Shown here: positions 34,501 to 42,246 of the stretch, piece after piece
Layout: every line of letters begins with the position of its first letter
How positions within the stretch are numbered: the first letter of the stretch is position 1
Origin: Planctomycetia bacterium
GTDB taxonomy: Bacteria; Planctomycetota; Phycisphaerae; UBA1845; UTPLA1
DNA length: 64,000 nucleotides
Direction of reading: 5' to 3'
Assembly: GCA_015075745.1 (NCBI GenBank)
Contig: JABTTW010000001.1
Span: forward strand, 992,001-1,056,000
Notes under the pieces: model-generated
What the model saw: only the letters and a program-made list of their open reading frames with translations
Databases searched by the model: none
Told to the model about the DNA's origin: nothing
Position numbers and translations under genes: made by a program

Positions 34501-34642
34501 GCGGGCGGCCGTTTCGGCTGGTCGACGACGCGACGGCGGCGATCGGCGCGGCGGATTCACCGAAGACGCAAAGGGCGTCGCCGGTCCATACGGCGTGCAT
34601 GATTGAGGCGATTGCGGGTGACTCGGTCGGCGCTGTCGACAT
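31520..34642 (-). CDS. SNF2-family ATPase/helicase-like protein
   Basis: About 1040 residues from the ATG at 34642. The N-terminal 500 residues belong to the bacterial SNF2 helicase-associated region. The motor follows: Walker A in LADDMGLGKTIQLIALLL, DEAQ box in DEAQKIKN, motif III LTGTPIENHLSELW, then the second RecA lobe with LKAGGFGLNLTKANHV and ADRVHRIGQ (motif VI). All ATPase motifs are intact. These proteins move along double-stranded DNA using ATP and often act in transcription recycling or repair. Substrate unknown. The small gene at 31131 follows it. Confidence 0.93.
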   Translation of the reverse strand: MSTAPTESPAIASIMHAVWTGDALCVFGESAAPIAAVASSTSRNGRPPAWAMTAAALHEALGKITPDGLLASSAAEDAVRVWLPVRGESPVPHQEIANSDPPERPADLSAYKLPALRFGPADVMDLLMGLDDSALQAHGRSLRYWATLARFAVSLIARRKFCPDVIEAGPGELLGRWRLLTHDPAELLWLERYVAVMPPVCRAAVTDEPLDANDAVEGFLSLTTDAVIRRVLAGDDFFQQITRKARESSAWELKWLASLVAADTRVHAEADDNDAGAVNIRNWIGQAEEDTGPSPKLRFILVEPAEGAKPSEAAWRLAFEMRLPETGEPLDLTQVWAERNDAPTVLGSHLLSRRVQLVSQLTRAAEVCPELRRALSRARGSAVRLTTAEAHAFLRERAPLLAADGYEIVLPEWAAISDQQLGLELVVEPRATHGTGDRDFGLSPLGLSSLLDFNWRVAIGGEQLTMDEFQKIAAQKAPLVRLRGKWIGIDHETAARALAFLESRPKGPITLMQAVRLAGGAEEIDSGLPILGLSGADWIEGFLSQTPELKIEAFDPPSEFHGELRPYQLRGLHWLSFLDQIGIGACLADDMGLGKTIQLIALLLHERRDGKKVGPTLLFSPMSVVGNWEREIQRFAPTLRVLVHHGPLRLSGDAFVEAAEQHDVILTTYGLADREAPGFSRVQWHRIAMDEAQKIKNPTARQTVALRTLIAAHRIALTGTPIENHLSELWSIMEVLNPGLLGSATAFRARFALPIEKMGDQNRSDQLRRLIRPFVLRRLKSDPIISRDLPEKMEMRVFCNLTPEQAALYERTVTQTLGEIETATGIRRRGLILATLTKLKQICNHPAHFLADQSALDDRSGKCERLIEMLEEVLDEGDEALVFTQFKQMGTLLQRLMQDRLKIEVPFLHGGTPMKKRRDMVEAFQQEGGKWRVFLLSLKAGGFGLNLTKANHVFHFDRWWNPAVEEQAADRVHRIGQLRRVQIHKFVCIGTVEERIDRLLAEKAALADRIVGSGDEWLTGMSTVELRDYLALSNEAVSES

Positions 34643-34963
34643 CCCCGTAAGGATAGCAGGTTTTTGAGGAGGATGCCTTCCCTGTGAGCGGGAGATCATG
34701 GTCAGCACGATCGGAGGCGTCTACAATGAATGCCAGGCGGTGAATGGCCATCCAAGGAGCGTTTGCCGATTCGCGGGCGATTCTTGAGGATTGTCGCCCA
34801 GCGGGGCGTCGGGCAAACAGGTTCGTTTCTGCCGGTTCCGCGAACCCGCCCGGGCCAGAGGCAGGAATTCCCTGGCCGGCCGGGGTTCACCGGCGCAACG
34901 GACGGATTTGTTTCTACACAGATACTTAATCGCGTTGACGCAGTTTCGCGGGAGTAACAGGCG
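34643..34963. other. intergenic stretch between the SNF2 gene and the SDR gene
   Basis: About 320 bases between two divergent genes. Short frames exist on both strands but none has coding character. I see no strong hairpin with a T run and no good promoter pair; the regulatory elements of the two genes probably lie here but cannot be fixed by eye. Confidence 0.4.
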
Positions 34964-35764
34964 ATGGACGTACAAAAACTTTACGGATTGGCCGGGAGGC
35001 GGGCGATTGCCTGCGGCAGCACGCAGGGAATCGGCAGGGCATGTGCGATGCAGTTTGCCCGACTGGGGGCGGAGGTGACGCTGATCGCGCGGGATGAGGG
35101 GTCGCTGGAGCGTGTGCGAAAGGAACTGCCGACCGGCGAGGGCCAGCAGCACCGGTATGTATGTGTTGATTTCGATGATGCGGACGCCTTGAAGGAACGG
35201 GTGGGACGATGGCTGGCGGACAGCGGACCGATTCATATTCTTCTTAACAACAGCGGAGGTCCGCCGCACGGACCGATCACCGAGGCGAAACCGGAAGAGT
35301 TCGCGAAGGCGATTGCGCGGCATGTGTTGTGCAATCAGATTCTTGTGCAGGCGGTGTTGCCGGGGATGAAGTCGGAGGCGTACGGCCGAATCATCAACAT
35401 CATTTCGACGAGCGTGAAGGAGCCGATCCCGGGGCTGGGTGTTTCGAACACGACGCGGTGGGCGGTGGCGGCTTGGGCGAAGACGACGGCGGGCGAACTG
35501 GCGAAGTTCGGGATCACGGTGAACAACATTCTGCCGGGGTACACGGATACGGCGCGGCTGGGGGAATTGATCCAGGCCAAGGCGAAGGCGGGCGGGACGA
35601 GTGAAGACGCGGTGAAGGCTGAGATCGTCGGGCGTATTCCGATGGGCCGCATGGCTGATCCAGAGGAGATCGCGGCGGCGGCGGGGTTTCTGGCGTCGGC
35701 GGCGGCGAGTTATGTGACGGGGATTAATCTGCCGGTGGACGGCGGGCGGACGGGGAGTCTGTGA
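34964..35764 (+). CDS. SDR-family oxidoreductase lacking the YxxxK catalytic pair
   Basis: A 266-residue Rossmann protein of the short-chain dehydrogenase family. The coenzyme loop is GSTQGIGRACA, LLNNSGGPPHG is the NNAG-like motif, and IINIISTSV keeps the catalytic Ser. Where YxxxK should follow it reads GVSNTTRWAVAAW, so Tyr and Lys are both replaced. VNNILPGYTDT and NLPVDGG are normal. An SDR subgroup with SNxxRxxV at this place exists, so it is probably a true subgroup rather than an error, but normal proton relay chemistry is doubtful. It is in the same direction as the aldehyde dehydrogenase. Confidence 0.88.
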   Translation: MDVQKLYGLAGRRAIACGSTQGIGRACAMQFARLGAEVTLIARDEGSLERVRKELPTGEGQQHRYVCVDFDDADALKERVGRWLADSGPIHILLNNSGGPPHGPITEAKPEEFAKAIARHVLCNQILVQAVLPGMKSEAYGRIINIISTSVKEPIPGLGVSNTTRWAVAAWAKTTAGELAKFGITVNNILPGYTDTARLGELIQAKAKAGGTSEDAVKAEIVGRIPMGRMADPEEIAAAAGFLASAAASYVTGINLPVDGGRTGSL

Positions 35765-35780
35765 GCTGAAATCAGATCAT

Positions 35781-36077
35781 TTGCGTGCATCCGAATACCT
35801 CTCGAACCTGGAAACTAGTATTGGCGGAGGAAAGAGAATCAATAAGTGCGAGAGACTCAAGAGAGAAATAGCTGAAGCACTCAATCAACTCGATGAGAAG
35901 GGACTTTCACGCGCCTTGGAAATTGTGTGCTCGTTGAGCGGAGGGTTGCCGAAGGGCATGTCCGGCAAAGACTTTGTAAAGATCGCCGGTTCGATTCCTC
36001 CCGAAGATATTGAGGAAATGGCAAAGGCGATTGAGGAAGCATTCAAATGCCCTCCACTGCATGAGGATTTGAAATGA
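35781..36077 (+). CDS. small helical hypothetical protein
   Basis: A 98-residue frame between the SDR and aldehyde dehydrogenase genes. The sequence is charged and helical (CERLKREIAEALNQL, IPPEDIEEMAKAIEEAF) with a SGGLPKGMSGKD loop. It is clearly more AT-rich than both neighbours. The start is uncertain: TTG at 35781 is the most upstream choice and no good ribosome site is visible. Nothing in it suggests a function. Confidence 0.55.
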   Translation: MRASEYLSNLETSIGGGKRINKCERLKREIAEALNQLDEKGLSRALEIVCSLSGGLPKGMSGKDFVKIAGSIPPEDIEEMAKAIEEAFKCPPLHEDLK

Positions 36078-36111
36078 AGTCCTTGTTTACTTTGATTGGA
36101 GATCGATCAAC

Positions 36112-37557
36112 GTGGTAAGCATTCGGCACTACATCAACGGCGAACTGGTGGAGCCGATTTCCGGCTCGTATCTCGATAACTACGAACCGGCGACGGGCAA
36201 GGTTTATTCGCAGGTGGCGGATGGGGATGAGCGCGATGTTGCCAAGGCCGTCGCGGCGGCGGAGGCGGCCTTTCCGATCTGGTCGAAGACGCCGGCGGCC
36301 CAGCGATGCCGGGTGATGATGAAGATCGCCGATCTGATCGAGGCGCGGAGCGAGGAACTTGCCAGGGCGGAGGCGATTGACAACGGCAAGCCGCTAACGG
36401 TGGCGCGGACGGTGGATATTCCCCGGGCTTCGTCGAGTATCCGGCACTTCGCGACGGCGATCCTGCACGCCCACAGCGAATCGCACGTGACCGACGGCGT
36501 GGCACTGAACTACACCTTGCGCCAGCCGCGCGGCATCTGCGGACTGATTTCGCCGTGGAACCTGCCGCTGTATCTGCTGACGTGGAAGGTCGCGCCGTGC
36601 ATCGCGGTGGGGAATACGGCGGTGGCCAAGCCGTCGGAGATCACGCCGATGACGGCGTATCTGTTCTCGCAGATTTGCATGGAGGCGGGGCTGCCGCCGG
36701 GGGTGCTGAACATCGTGCACGGGCTGGGTGCGAAGGTCGGCAGCGCGATCACGGCGCATCCGAAGATCGGGACGATCTCATTTACCGGCGGGACGGTGAC
36801 GGGCCGCGAGGTGGCGAAGACGTGCGCCCCCATGTTCAAGAAGGTGTCGCTGGAACTGGGCGGGAAGAATCCGACGATCGTGTTCGCCGACGCGGACATG
36901 GAGCAGACGGTGCCTGGGGCGGTGCGGGCGGCGTATGCCAACCAGGGGCAGGTGTGTCTGTGCGGCTCGCGCATCTTTGTGGAGCAATCGGCCTATGAGC
37001 CGTTCGTGGCGAAGTTTGTCGAGGCGACCCGGAAGCTGCGCGTCGGGGATCCGCTGGAGGCGACGAGCGATCAAGGAGCGATGGTGTCGAAGGCGCAGCT
37101 CGAGAAGTCGATGTTTTATGTCGATCTGGCGAAGCAGGAAGGCGGCAAGATTTTGTGCGGCGGCGAGCGGCCGAAGGACCTCGGGGAGCGCTGCCGCGAG
37201 GGGTACTTTTTCCAGCCGACGGTGATTACTGGGCTCGGTGTCGGGTGCCGGGTGAATCGCGAGGAGATCTTCGGGCCGGTGGCGGCGATTATTCCGTTCA
37301 AGGATGAGTCGGAGGTTGTCGAGTATGCGAACAGCACGGACTACGGGCTGGCATCGAGCGTGTGGACGCAGAATATCTCGCGCGCGCACCGGCTGGCGGA
37401 GAAGATCAACAGCGGGACGGTGTGGGTGAACTGCTGGATGGTGCGCGACCTGCGGGTGCCGTTCGGGGGGATGAAGCAGAGCGGGGTCGGGCGCGAGGGC
37501 GGCGAGGAGGCGCTGCGGTTTTTTACGGAGCCGAAGAATGTTTGTATCAAAACATAG
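36112..37557 (+). CDS. aldehyde dehydrogenase, 2-aminomuconate/2-hydroxymuconate semialdehyde type
   Basis: A 481-residue NAD-dependent aldehyde dehydrogenase. GLISPWNLPLYLLTWK is the coenzyme region, SLELGGKNP has the general-base Glu, and ANQGQVCLCGSRIFV has the catalytic Cys. The C-terminal WMVRDLRVPFGGMKQSG is a hallmark of the muconate-semialdehyde group (ALDH8/DmpC/NbaE). It should oxidise a semialdehyde formed after ring opening of an aromatic compound. A 2-aminomuconate deaminase-type RidA and a kynurenine formamidase are a few genes away, which favours the kynurenine route over the catechol meta route. Start is a GTG at 36112 with GGAG upstream. Confidence 0.9.
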   Translation: MVSIRHYINGELVEPISGSYLDNYEPATGKVYSQVADGDERDVAKAVAAAEAAFPIWSKTPAAQRCRVMMKIADLIEARSEELARAEAIDNGKPLTVARTVDIPRASSSIRHFATAILHAHSESHVTDGVALNYTLRQPRGICGLISPWNLPLYLLTWKVAPCIAVGNTAVAKPSEITPMTAYLFSQICMEAGLPPGVLNIVHGLGAKVGSAITAHPKIGTISFTGGTVTGREVAKTCAPMFKKVSLELGGKNPTIVFADADMEQTVPGAVRAAYANQGQVCLCGSRIFVEQSAYEPFVAKFVEATRKLRVGDPLEATSDQGAMVSKAQLEKSMFYVDLAKQEGGKILCGGERPKDLGERCREGYFFQPTVITGLGVGCRVNREEIFGPVAAIIPFKDESEVVEYANSTDYGLASSVWTQNISRAHRLAEKINSGTVWVNCWMVRDLRVPFGGMKQSGVGREGGEEALRFFTEPKNVCIKT

Positions 37558-37581
37558 GCCGCTCGACACGGGGAGTGTCAG

Positions 37582-38628
37582 GTGGAAGGGAGCCGCGCCG
37601 AGTACGTGAGCAAGCCGAAACAACACCATACTGTACCTGCCAGTTTCTTGAGAGCGTTTACCGCAGAAGACGCGAAAGACGGAACCCTATACGTCTGGGA
37701 ACTTCAGAAAGAACGAAGCTTCACAACATCTCCGAGCAAAGCGGCTCGTCAGAGGGACTTTTACAGAATTGACGATGCTGCGGATGAAGACGAAGCACTG
37801 ATTATCGAGGAACGGTTTCTAGCTAATCTCGAGGGAGAGTTCGTCTCGGCGCGACGCCGAGTGATCGATGAGCCAACGATCTTGATTCGGAATGCCGACA
37901 TTGAGGCAATATTTCAATTCATCGCGTTGCAATATGTACGGACTCAGCGATTACGAAGTACTGTCGAAGCCTTTGATCGGGAGATCAGGCGATTGATGCT
38001 TGCCGAGTACACTGCGACTAAGGATCGTTTTGAAGTCCTGAGAAGCCATGCTGCTAAAGCGGGATTGGTGAACATGCCGTCGCTCGAAGAGTTCCAAGAG
38101 TTCGCTCGCACTGGATATGTTTCCTCTGGCATGTCTCAGAACATGAAGCTCGTCGTTATGCTCGATGCTTTCGAGACTGCCCTGATTCTCTTGCGGCATC
38201 GGCTCTGGTGCTTGGTCAAGACTGTCAGTTCACCGGATCGCTTCATCGTATCGGACAATCCAGTTAACTTTGCTTGGAGGGAAACTCAAATGGGCGGTTT
38301 ATTTAGCCCCGGATTTGGAACTCCGAATTCTCAACTGATTTTCCCGATGGCGCCCCAATTGGCTTGGGTGTCGATTCATGAAGACGAGGTCACAAATGGG
38401 ATGGCGTCGAGTGTCATTGATGCAAAGTGGCGCACGGTCGCGCAACATAATGGCGTGCAGCTTCGTTCGGCCGACCGATTTGTTTATTCATCAACCCCGG
38501 AGTTCGACTGGATGGATGACGACGGTACAATCCTAGGATCGGATGTGCTTTTTGAAAATCGTGGCATCCTGTGTTCCCGGAAACAGGCGGGCGACCCGAA
38601 AAGCTCCTGGAGCTGGACCGATGATTAG
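37582..38628 (+). CDS. DUF4238-domain protein
   Basis: A 348-residue protein. The start region KPKQHHTVPASFLRAFT is the signature of DUF4238, in which conserved His and Pro residues follow the N-terminus; the middle shows ALQYVRTQRLRSTVEAF and the end IVSDNPVNF, also typical. DUF4238 genes are scattered in accessory DNA and their function is not established; a role in defence or mobile DNA has been suspected by context only. The first 120 bases of the gene sample about 48% GC against about 77% at the end of the upstream aldehyde dehydrogenase gene, which supports acquisition. GTG start at 37582 with GGGAG upstream; GTG at 37606 is possible. Confidence 0.85.
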   Translation: MEGSRAEYVSKPKQHHTVPASFLRAFTAEDAKDGTLYVWELQKERSFTTSPSKAARQRDFYRIDDAADEDEALIIEERFLANLEGEFVSARRRVIDEPTILIRNADIEAIFQFIALQYVRTQRLRSTVEAFDREIRRLMLAEYTATKDRFEVLRSHAAKAGLVNMPSLEEFQEFARTGYVSSGMSQNMKLVVMLDAFETALILLRHRLWCLVKTVSSPDRFIVSDNPVNFAWRETQMGGLFSPGFGTPNSQLIFPMAPQLAWVSIHEDEVTNGMASSVIDAKWRTVAQHNGVQLRSADRFVYSSTPEFDWMDDDGTILGSDVLFENRGILCSRKQAGDPKSSWSWTDD

Positions 38629-38842
38629 AGATGCCCGTGAGAATGAGGCGAGACTCGGTGAGTCGGTCGTTGACGAAGTCCGCGAGATTCGAGAGACGAT
38701 TGATCGAGAGGTCGATCACGATGTGCGCCGGCTTGCGCAAACGGCTCGCGAGGTGAGTGCCCAAGTCTCGGCGCAATTCGGCCTCAGGCAGGCCCTCCCG
38801 TCTGACGCGATTTCTCAGCGGGCGGATCACCGCACCCCATAG
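38621..38842 (+). CDS. small charged helical protein overlapping the DUF4238 gene
   Basis: A 73-residue frame starting at an ATG that overlaps the DUF4238 stop by eight bases, with CTGGAG upstream. The protein is almost a single charged helix (GESVVDEVREIRETIDREVD, then VRRLAQTAREVSAQVSAQF), which could form a coiled coil. The overlap implies translation with DUF4238. It is unclear whether it is a partner or a remnant of a longer gene. Confidence 0.5.
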   Translation: MIRDARENEARLGESVVDEVREIRETIDREVDHDVRRLAQTAREVSAQVSAQFGLRQALPSDAISQRADHRTP

Positions 38843-38923
38843 CCGCCGCCAATTCACATCTCGCAAATACATCGAAGCGCATGTCACGGCTGACGGTACA
38901 GTCTGCGATCAACGGCGGGACCG

Positions 38924-40213
38924 ATGGTTGAGTTTCTTCGATTCCTGATCGGCCTGTCTTTGTTCGCCGCCTTTGTGGAGACGGCGCTCTATCTTGCATT
39001 CAGCCGCTGGTATTACGCGCATGGGCCGAGGCTGCGGCGCGAGGAGTGGCAGAGCACGGCGAGCGTCGCGGACGCGCAGGCGTTTGTCGAGCAGGCGGCG
39101 TGGGAGGGGTCGCTGGCCGGGCGACTTCGGGGCGATCTTGTTTGTCTGCGACTGCGCGAGTGGGCGTGGGGGCTGCTGCCGCGCGTCAGTCTGCGCTTTG
39201 AGCCGAGCGATAATGGGGCTGTCTTCATCTGCGAGACGCGGCCGTTTCTTGGAGTGATCTGGCTGTTTGCGGCGGCGGTGAGCATCATCGCCGCGGACAT
39301 TCATCTCATCGTCGGCGGCGTGGTGCTTGTTGGGCTGGGCATTTATTCCCACGCACTTTGGAAGAGCGAGGCCCGGCGCGTCTCGCGGCTTGCCCCGCTT
39401 CGCGGCGCGCTGGCGGATATCGGCGTCAGGATTTGTCTTAACTGCGGGTATGACCTGCACGGGCTGAGTGGGCATCGGCCGTGCCCCGAGTGCGGGCACG
39501 CGGCGGGGCATGGCATCGGTCCGATCGGGATGGAGACGATTCTCCGACGACTTGATGAGCGTGCGGAGTTGCGGCGGCGGACGGATGCGATGCAGATGGT
39601 GCTTGGCGTTCCGCTTTGCTTTGTCGGGCCGGTGGTGATTGGGACGATGCTTTGGGCGGCGGGCTCGATGCTGCTTTATTCGTGGCTGCCGTGGTGGTTG
39701 TTTGTCGCATTGCTTTCGATCGTGATGATTCCACTGCTGATTCGACTTGAGCGTCAGACAGGCGGGCAGTACCTCAGCGAGTCGGTTCAGACAATCGGCG
39801 AGCGTTTTCCGGATGCACGACCATTGATTTTCGGCGGCCATGTCGGCGCGGGGGGAATGACAGGCCGGGCACTGGCGATGGTGCTGATGAACCCCGAGGG
39901 CATCGCGTCGATGTTTGTGGAGGTGTTTCTCACGGGACCGCGCATGGTGCTGCGGAGCCGATCACACCGAAAGCTGGCGACGGCACTGGAGCGCGTGGAC
40001 CGAGCGCGGACGGCGGAGGTGGTTTCGAAGATGCTGTCGCGCGTCGGCGGGATGCCGCCGGGGGAATTGCTGAAGGACGGCGAGCCGATGAGCAACGTGC
40101 TGCCGAGCGTGACGTGGCTGAGTTTTTACGGATGGATCGGGGTGACGGCGAAGGTTGATCGGGTGTTTTTGTTTACGGAGTCGCGCGAGGCGCTGCGGGC
40201 AGAAGACGATTGA
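38924..40213 (+). CDS. membrane protein with paired zinc ribbon (CxxCGYDL)
   Basis: A 429-residue protein with a membrane helix at residues 4-24, a pair near 105-145, and another pair near 225-270. Between them stands CLNCGYDLHGLSGHRPCPEC, a paired-CxxC zinc ribbon of the kind very common in planctomycete proteins. The C-terminal part is soluble. The motif binds zinc or partner protein; no enzyme motif is seen. Its stop is adjacent to the S23 protein gene. Confidence 0.75.
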   Translation: MVEFLRFLIGLSLFAAFVETALYLAFSRWYYAHGPRLRREEWQSTASVADAQAFVEQAAWEGSLAGRLRGDLVCLRLREWAWGLLPRVSLRFEPSDNGAVFICETRPFLGVIWLFAAAVSIIAADIHLIVGGVVLVGLGIYSHALWKSEARRVSRLAPLRGALADIGVRICLNCGYDLHGLSGHRPCPECGHAAGHGIGPIGMETILRRLDERAELRRRTDAMQMVLGVPLCFVGPVVIGTMLWAAGSMLLYSWLPWWLFVALLSIVMIPLLIRLERQTGGQYLSESVQTIGERFPDARPLIFGGHVGAGGMTGRALAMVLMNPEGIASMFVEVFLTGPRMVLRSRSHRKLATALERVDRARTAEVVSKMLSRVGGMPPGELLKDGEPMSNVLPSVTWLSFYGWIGVTAKVDRVFLFTESREALRAEDD

Positions 40214-40257
40214 AACCGCTTGCGAGCTGGGTGGACGACGCAGAGAATCATGAAATC

Positions 40258-40866
40258 GTGAAATACGAACGATTTGAGGACTTGCCGGTCTGGAAGGCGG
40301 CCATCGAGTTGGCGATTGCGACATATGCGCTGACGGAGAATCGGGCGTTGGCCGGTCCGGGCGACCTTCGGGATCAACTTCGACGATCGGCACTTTCGGT
40401 GTCGAACAATATCGCGGAGGGATTCGAGCGGGGTTCGACGGCTGAGCTGCTTATGTTCCTGTATATCGCACGCGGGTCGGCAGGGGAAGTACGGTCCATG
40501 CTGCATTTTTGCGAGCGATGGTTGCAGACGCGTTCTGTAGGGCCACAAGATTCGGCGGAGCGATCGGAAACGTCGAATCTCAAATCTCAAATCTCAAATT
40601 TGAAATCTCAGATAACCAACATCAGGACGCTTGCTGAATCGTGCTCGCGGCAGATTCGAGGCTGGGCGGACTCGCTTCAGAATTCGGATATTTCCGGACA
40701 ACGGCACTTAAATGAGAAATCTCGCAGGGTGTACGATCAACAGCGCCGCAGTTCGGCGTTTATGAATCAGATCGAGGAGACCGTGCGAAAACAGGTGGAG
40801 GCCTGGTCGCGGGCGAATGCAGAGAGCTGCGAGATGAGGGAAGCGGCGGACGGCGCATCGGAATGA
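40258..40866 (+). CDS. four-helix bundle protein (S23 ribosomal intervening-sequence type)
   Basis: About 202 residues. The conserved start YERFEDLPVWKAAIELAI, the loop LRDQLRRSALSVSNNIAEGF and ELLMFLYIARGSAGEVRSML define the S23/four-helix bundle family. Members are about 120 residues; here an 80-residue helical tail with NLKSQISNLKSQI repeats is added. The repeats come from a simple TCTCAAA repeat (40576-40613). I place the start at the GTG at 40258, since VKYERFEDL fits the family; a TTG at 40210 is possible. The function of free-standing S23 proteins is unknown. Confidence 0.82.
   Translation: MKYERFEDLPVWKAAIELAIATYALTENRALAGPGDLRDQLRRSALSVSNNIAEGFERGSTAELLMFLYIARGSAGEVRSMLHFCERWLQTRSVGPQDSAERSETSNLKSQISNLKSQITNIRTLAESCSRQIRGWADSLQNSDISGQRHLNEKSRRVYDQQRRSSAFMNQIEETVRKQVEAWSRANAESCEMREAADGASE
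40576..40613 (+). repeat. TCTCAAA simple repeat inside the S23 gene
   Basis: Three units of TCTCAAA in a row, a central AAATTT, then a reversed-looking GAAATCTCAGAT, forming an imperfect palindrome. The repeat is translated as NLKSQIS. This low-GC motif is unlike the surrounding sequence and looks like a dispersed element that landed in frame. Confidence 0.6.
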
Positions 40867-40912
40867 AGTAACAGAGACTTCGGCGATTATTATTCGCGCA
40901 AGGAGCGTCATC

Positions 40913-41341
40913 ATGAGTCACGACATTGAAAGTTCGCGGGCGCCGGAGCCGGTGGGGGCTTATCCGCATGCGAAGCGCGTGGGGAATCTGCTTTTTGTTT
41001 CCGGGATGGGGCCGCGGAGGCGCGGGAGCAAGGAGATACCCGGGGTGACGCTGGACGCGGCGGGGAATGTCGCGGCGTATGACATTGAGGCGCAGTGCCG
41101 GAGCGTGTTTGAGAATATTCGCGTGGTGCTTGAGGACGCGGGGTCGGGCTGGGAGCGGATCGTTGACGTGAGCGTGTTTCTGACGGACATGGGGCGGGAC
41201 TTTGCGACGTTTAACCGATTGTATGCGGAGCACTTCGCGGGGCCGGGGAAGCCGAACCCGACGCGGACGACGGTGGAGGTGACGGCGCTGCCGACGCCGA
41301 TCGCGGTGGAGCTCAAGGTGATTGCGACGGTGGGGTCGTAA
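40913..41341 (+). CDS. RidA-family 2-aminomuconate deaminase
   Basis: A 142-residue Rid-fold protein. GAYPHAKRVGNLLFVSGMG and DIEAQCRSVFENIRVVLEDA, with NPTRTTVEVTALPTPIAVEL near the end, match 2-aminomuconate deaminase (NbaF/AmnD group) rather than general RidA. The conserved Arg of PTRTT is present. It should hydrolyse 2-aminomuconate, the product of 2-aminomuconate-semialdehyde oxidation, to 4-oxalocrotonate and ammonia. That makes it the next step after the aldehyde dehydrogenase at 36112. AAGGAG lies at a good distance before the ATG. Confidence 0.86.
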   Translation: MSHDIESSRAPEPVGAYPHAKRVGNLLFVSGMGPRRRGSKEIPGVTLDAAGNVAAYDIEAQCRSVFENIRVVLEDAGSGWERIVDVSVFLTDMGRDFATFNRLYAEHFAGPGKPNPTRTTVEVTALPTPIAVELKVIATVGS

Positions 41342-41363
41342 GTCCGACGCGGGAAGCAGGGCC

Positions 41364-42203
41364 ATGAAGACGGACGGGCCGGAGCGTGAATCGCACAAGC
41401 GCGGGGCGTATTTTGTCCGGTTTCGGCCGGCGGATGGGCGCGTGGGGTTGGTGCCCGTCTCAGAGGATGCGCCGGATGAGGTGCTACTCGGTTTGAAATG
41501 GATTGCGCGCGACTGGAATGCCAAAAAACTTGGCGATAGTACGTTTGATCGATTGTGCCGACGTATCAGGGAGGGGAAACCGGCGACGGTGATCACGATT
41601 GAGCCGTACGAGAGCAAGAAGCTGCCGGTGGTGAGGCCGCTGGAGGTGGCGTTCGAGCCGGTTGTGCTCGATGAGACGAGTCCGACCTTGGCGGAACTGT
41701 CACGGGAGGCCGCAAGGGAACTTCCCAAATCCGAGACGAATGAATCGTCAAGTGACGTATCAGCAATTCGCAGATTCATGCTGCGTTCCGGAATCAGGAT
41801 TTTCTGGGGAGGCTACAGTTTGATACAAACATATCATGCTGCCGCCGTCTTTGGCATATTCTCGATTCCAACGATGATGTGGTTTGCGCTCCTGCTGTTT
41901 AGTCTACTGCTGCCGCTGACATGGCAGTTCGTCAGCAACTATAGCTGGTTCATCGTGCCGGGCGGGGTTCTTGTCAGGGGTTGGCAATGGAACAAGTGGA
42001 CCATTCAGACGAATCGATACACACCCAGCGAGACGGTGCTCGTGATTGAGCCTGTGGGCCCGGGCCACAAGGCGAGCCTCATTCGTGAGAAAAAAATCGT
42101 CGCACAAAAAACACTGACAACCATTGAGAGCATTGCGCTGCTTGGTGCGTGGCAGAGTTCGATTGCGCCGCCGGAGTTGGAGCGGTTGGTGGATTTGCGG
42201 TGA
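41364..42203 (+). CDS. hypothetical membrane protein, intact member of a tandem pair
   Basis: A 279-residue protein. The N-terminal domain begins GAYFVRFRPADGRVGLVP and continues to about 130; two membrane helices follow near 150-195 (AAVFGIFSIPTMMWFALLL), and a short C-terminal domain ends LLGAWQSSIAPPELERLVDL. I do not recognise the family. The same three parts occur in the damaged copy downstream. ATG at 41364 is chosen because the RidA stop precedes it; the same frame is open slightly upstream but overlaps ridA. Confidence 0.72.
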   Translation: MKTDGPERESHKRGAYFVRFRPADGRVGLVPVSEDAPDEVLLGLKWIARDWNAKKLGDSTFDRLCRRIREGKPATVITIEPYESKKLPVVRPLEVAFEPVVLDETSPTLAELSREAARELPKSETNESSSDVSAIRRFMLRSGIRIFWGGYSLIQTYHAAAVFGIFSIPTMMWFALLLFSLLLPLTWQFVSNYSWFIVPGGVLVRGWQWNKWTIQTNRYTPSETVLVIEPVGPGHKASLIREKKIVAQKTLTTIESIALLGAWQSSIAPPELERLVDLR

Positions 42204-42246
42204 GGATTCCGGGCAAGGGCGCCGCTGCGTTAGTTGTGAGGCCGAG

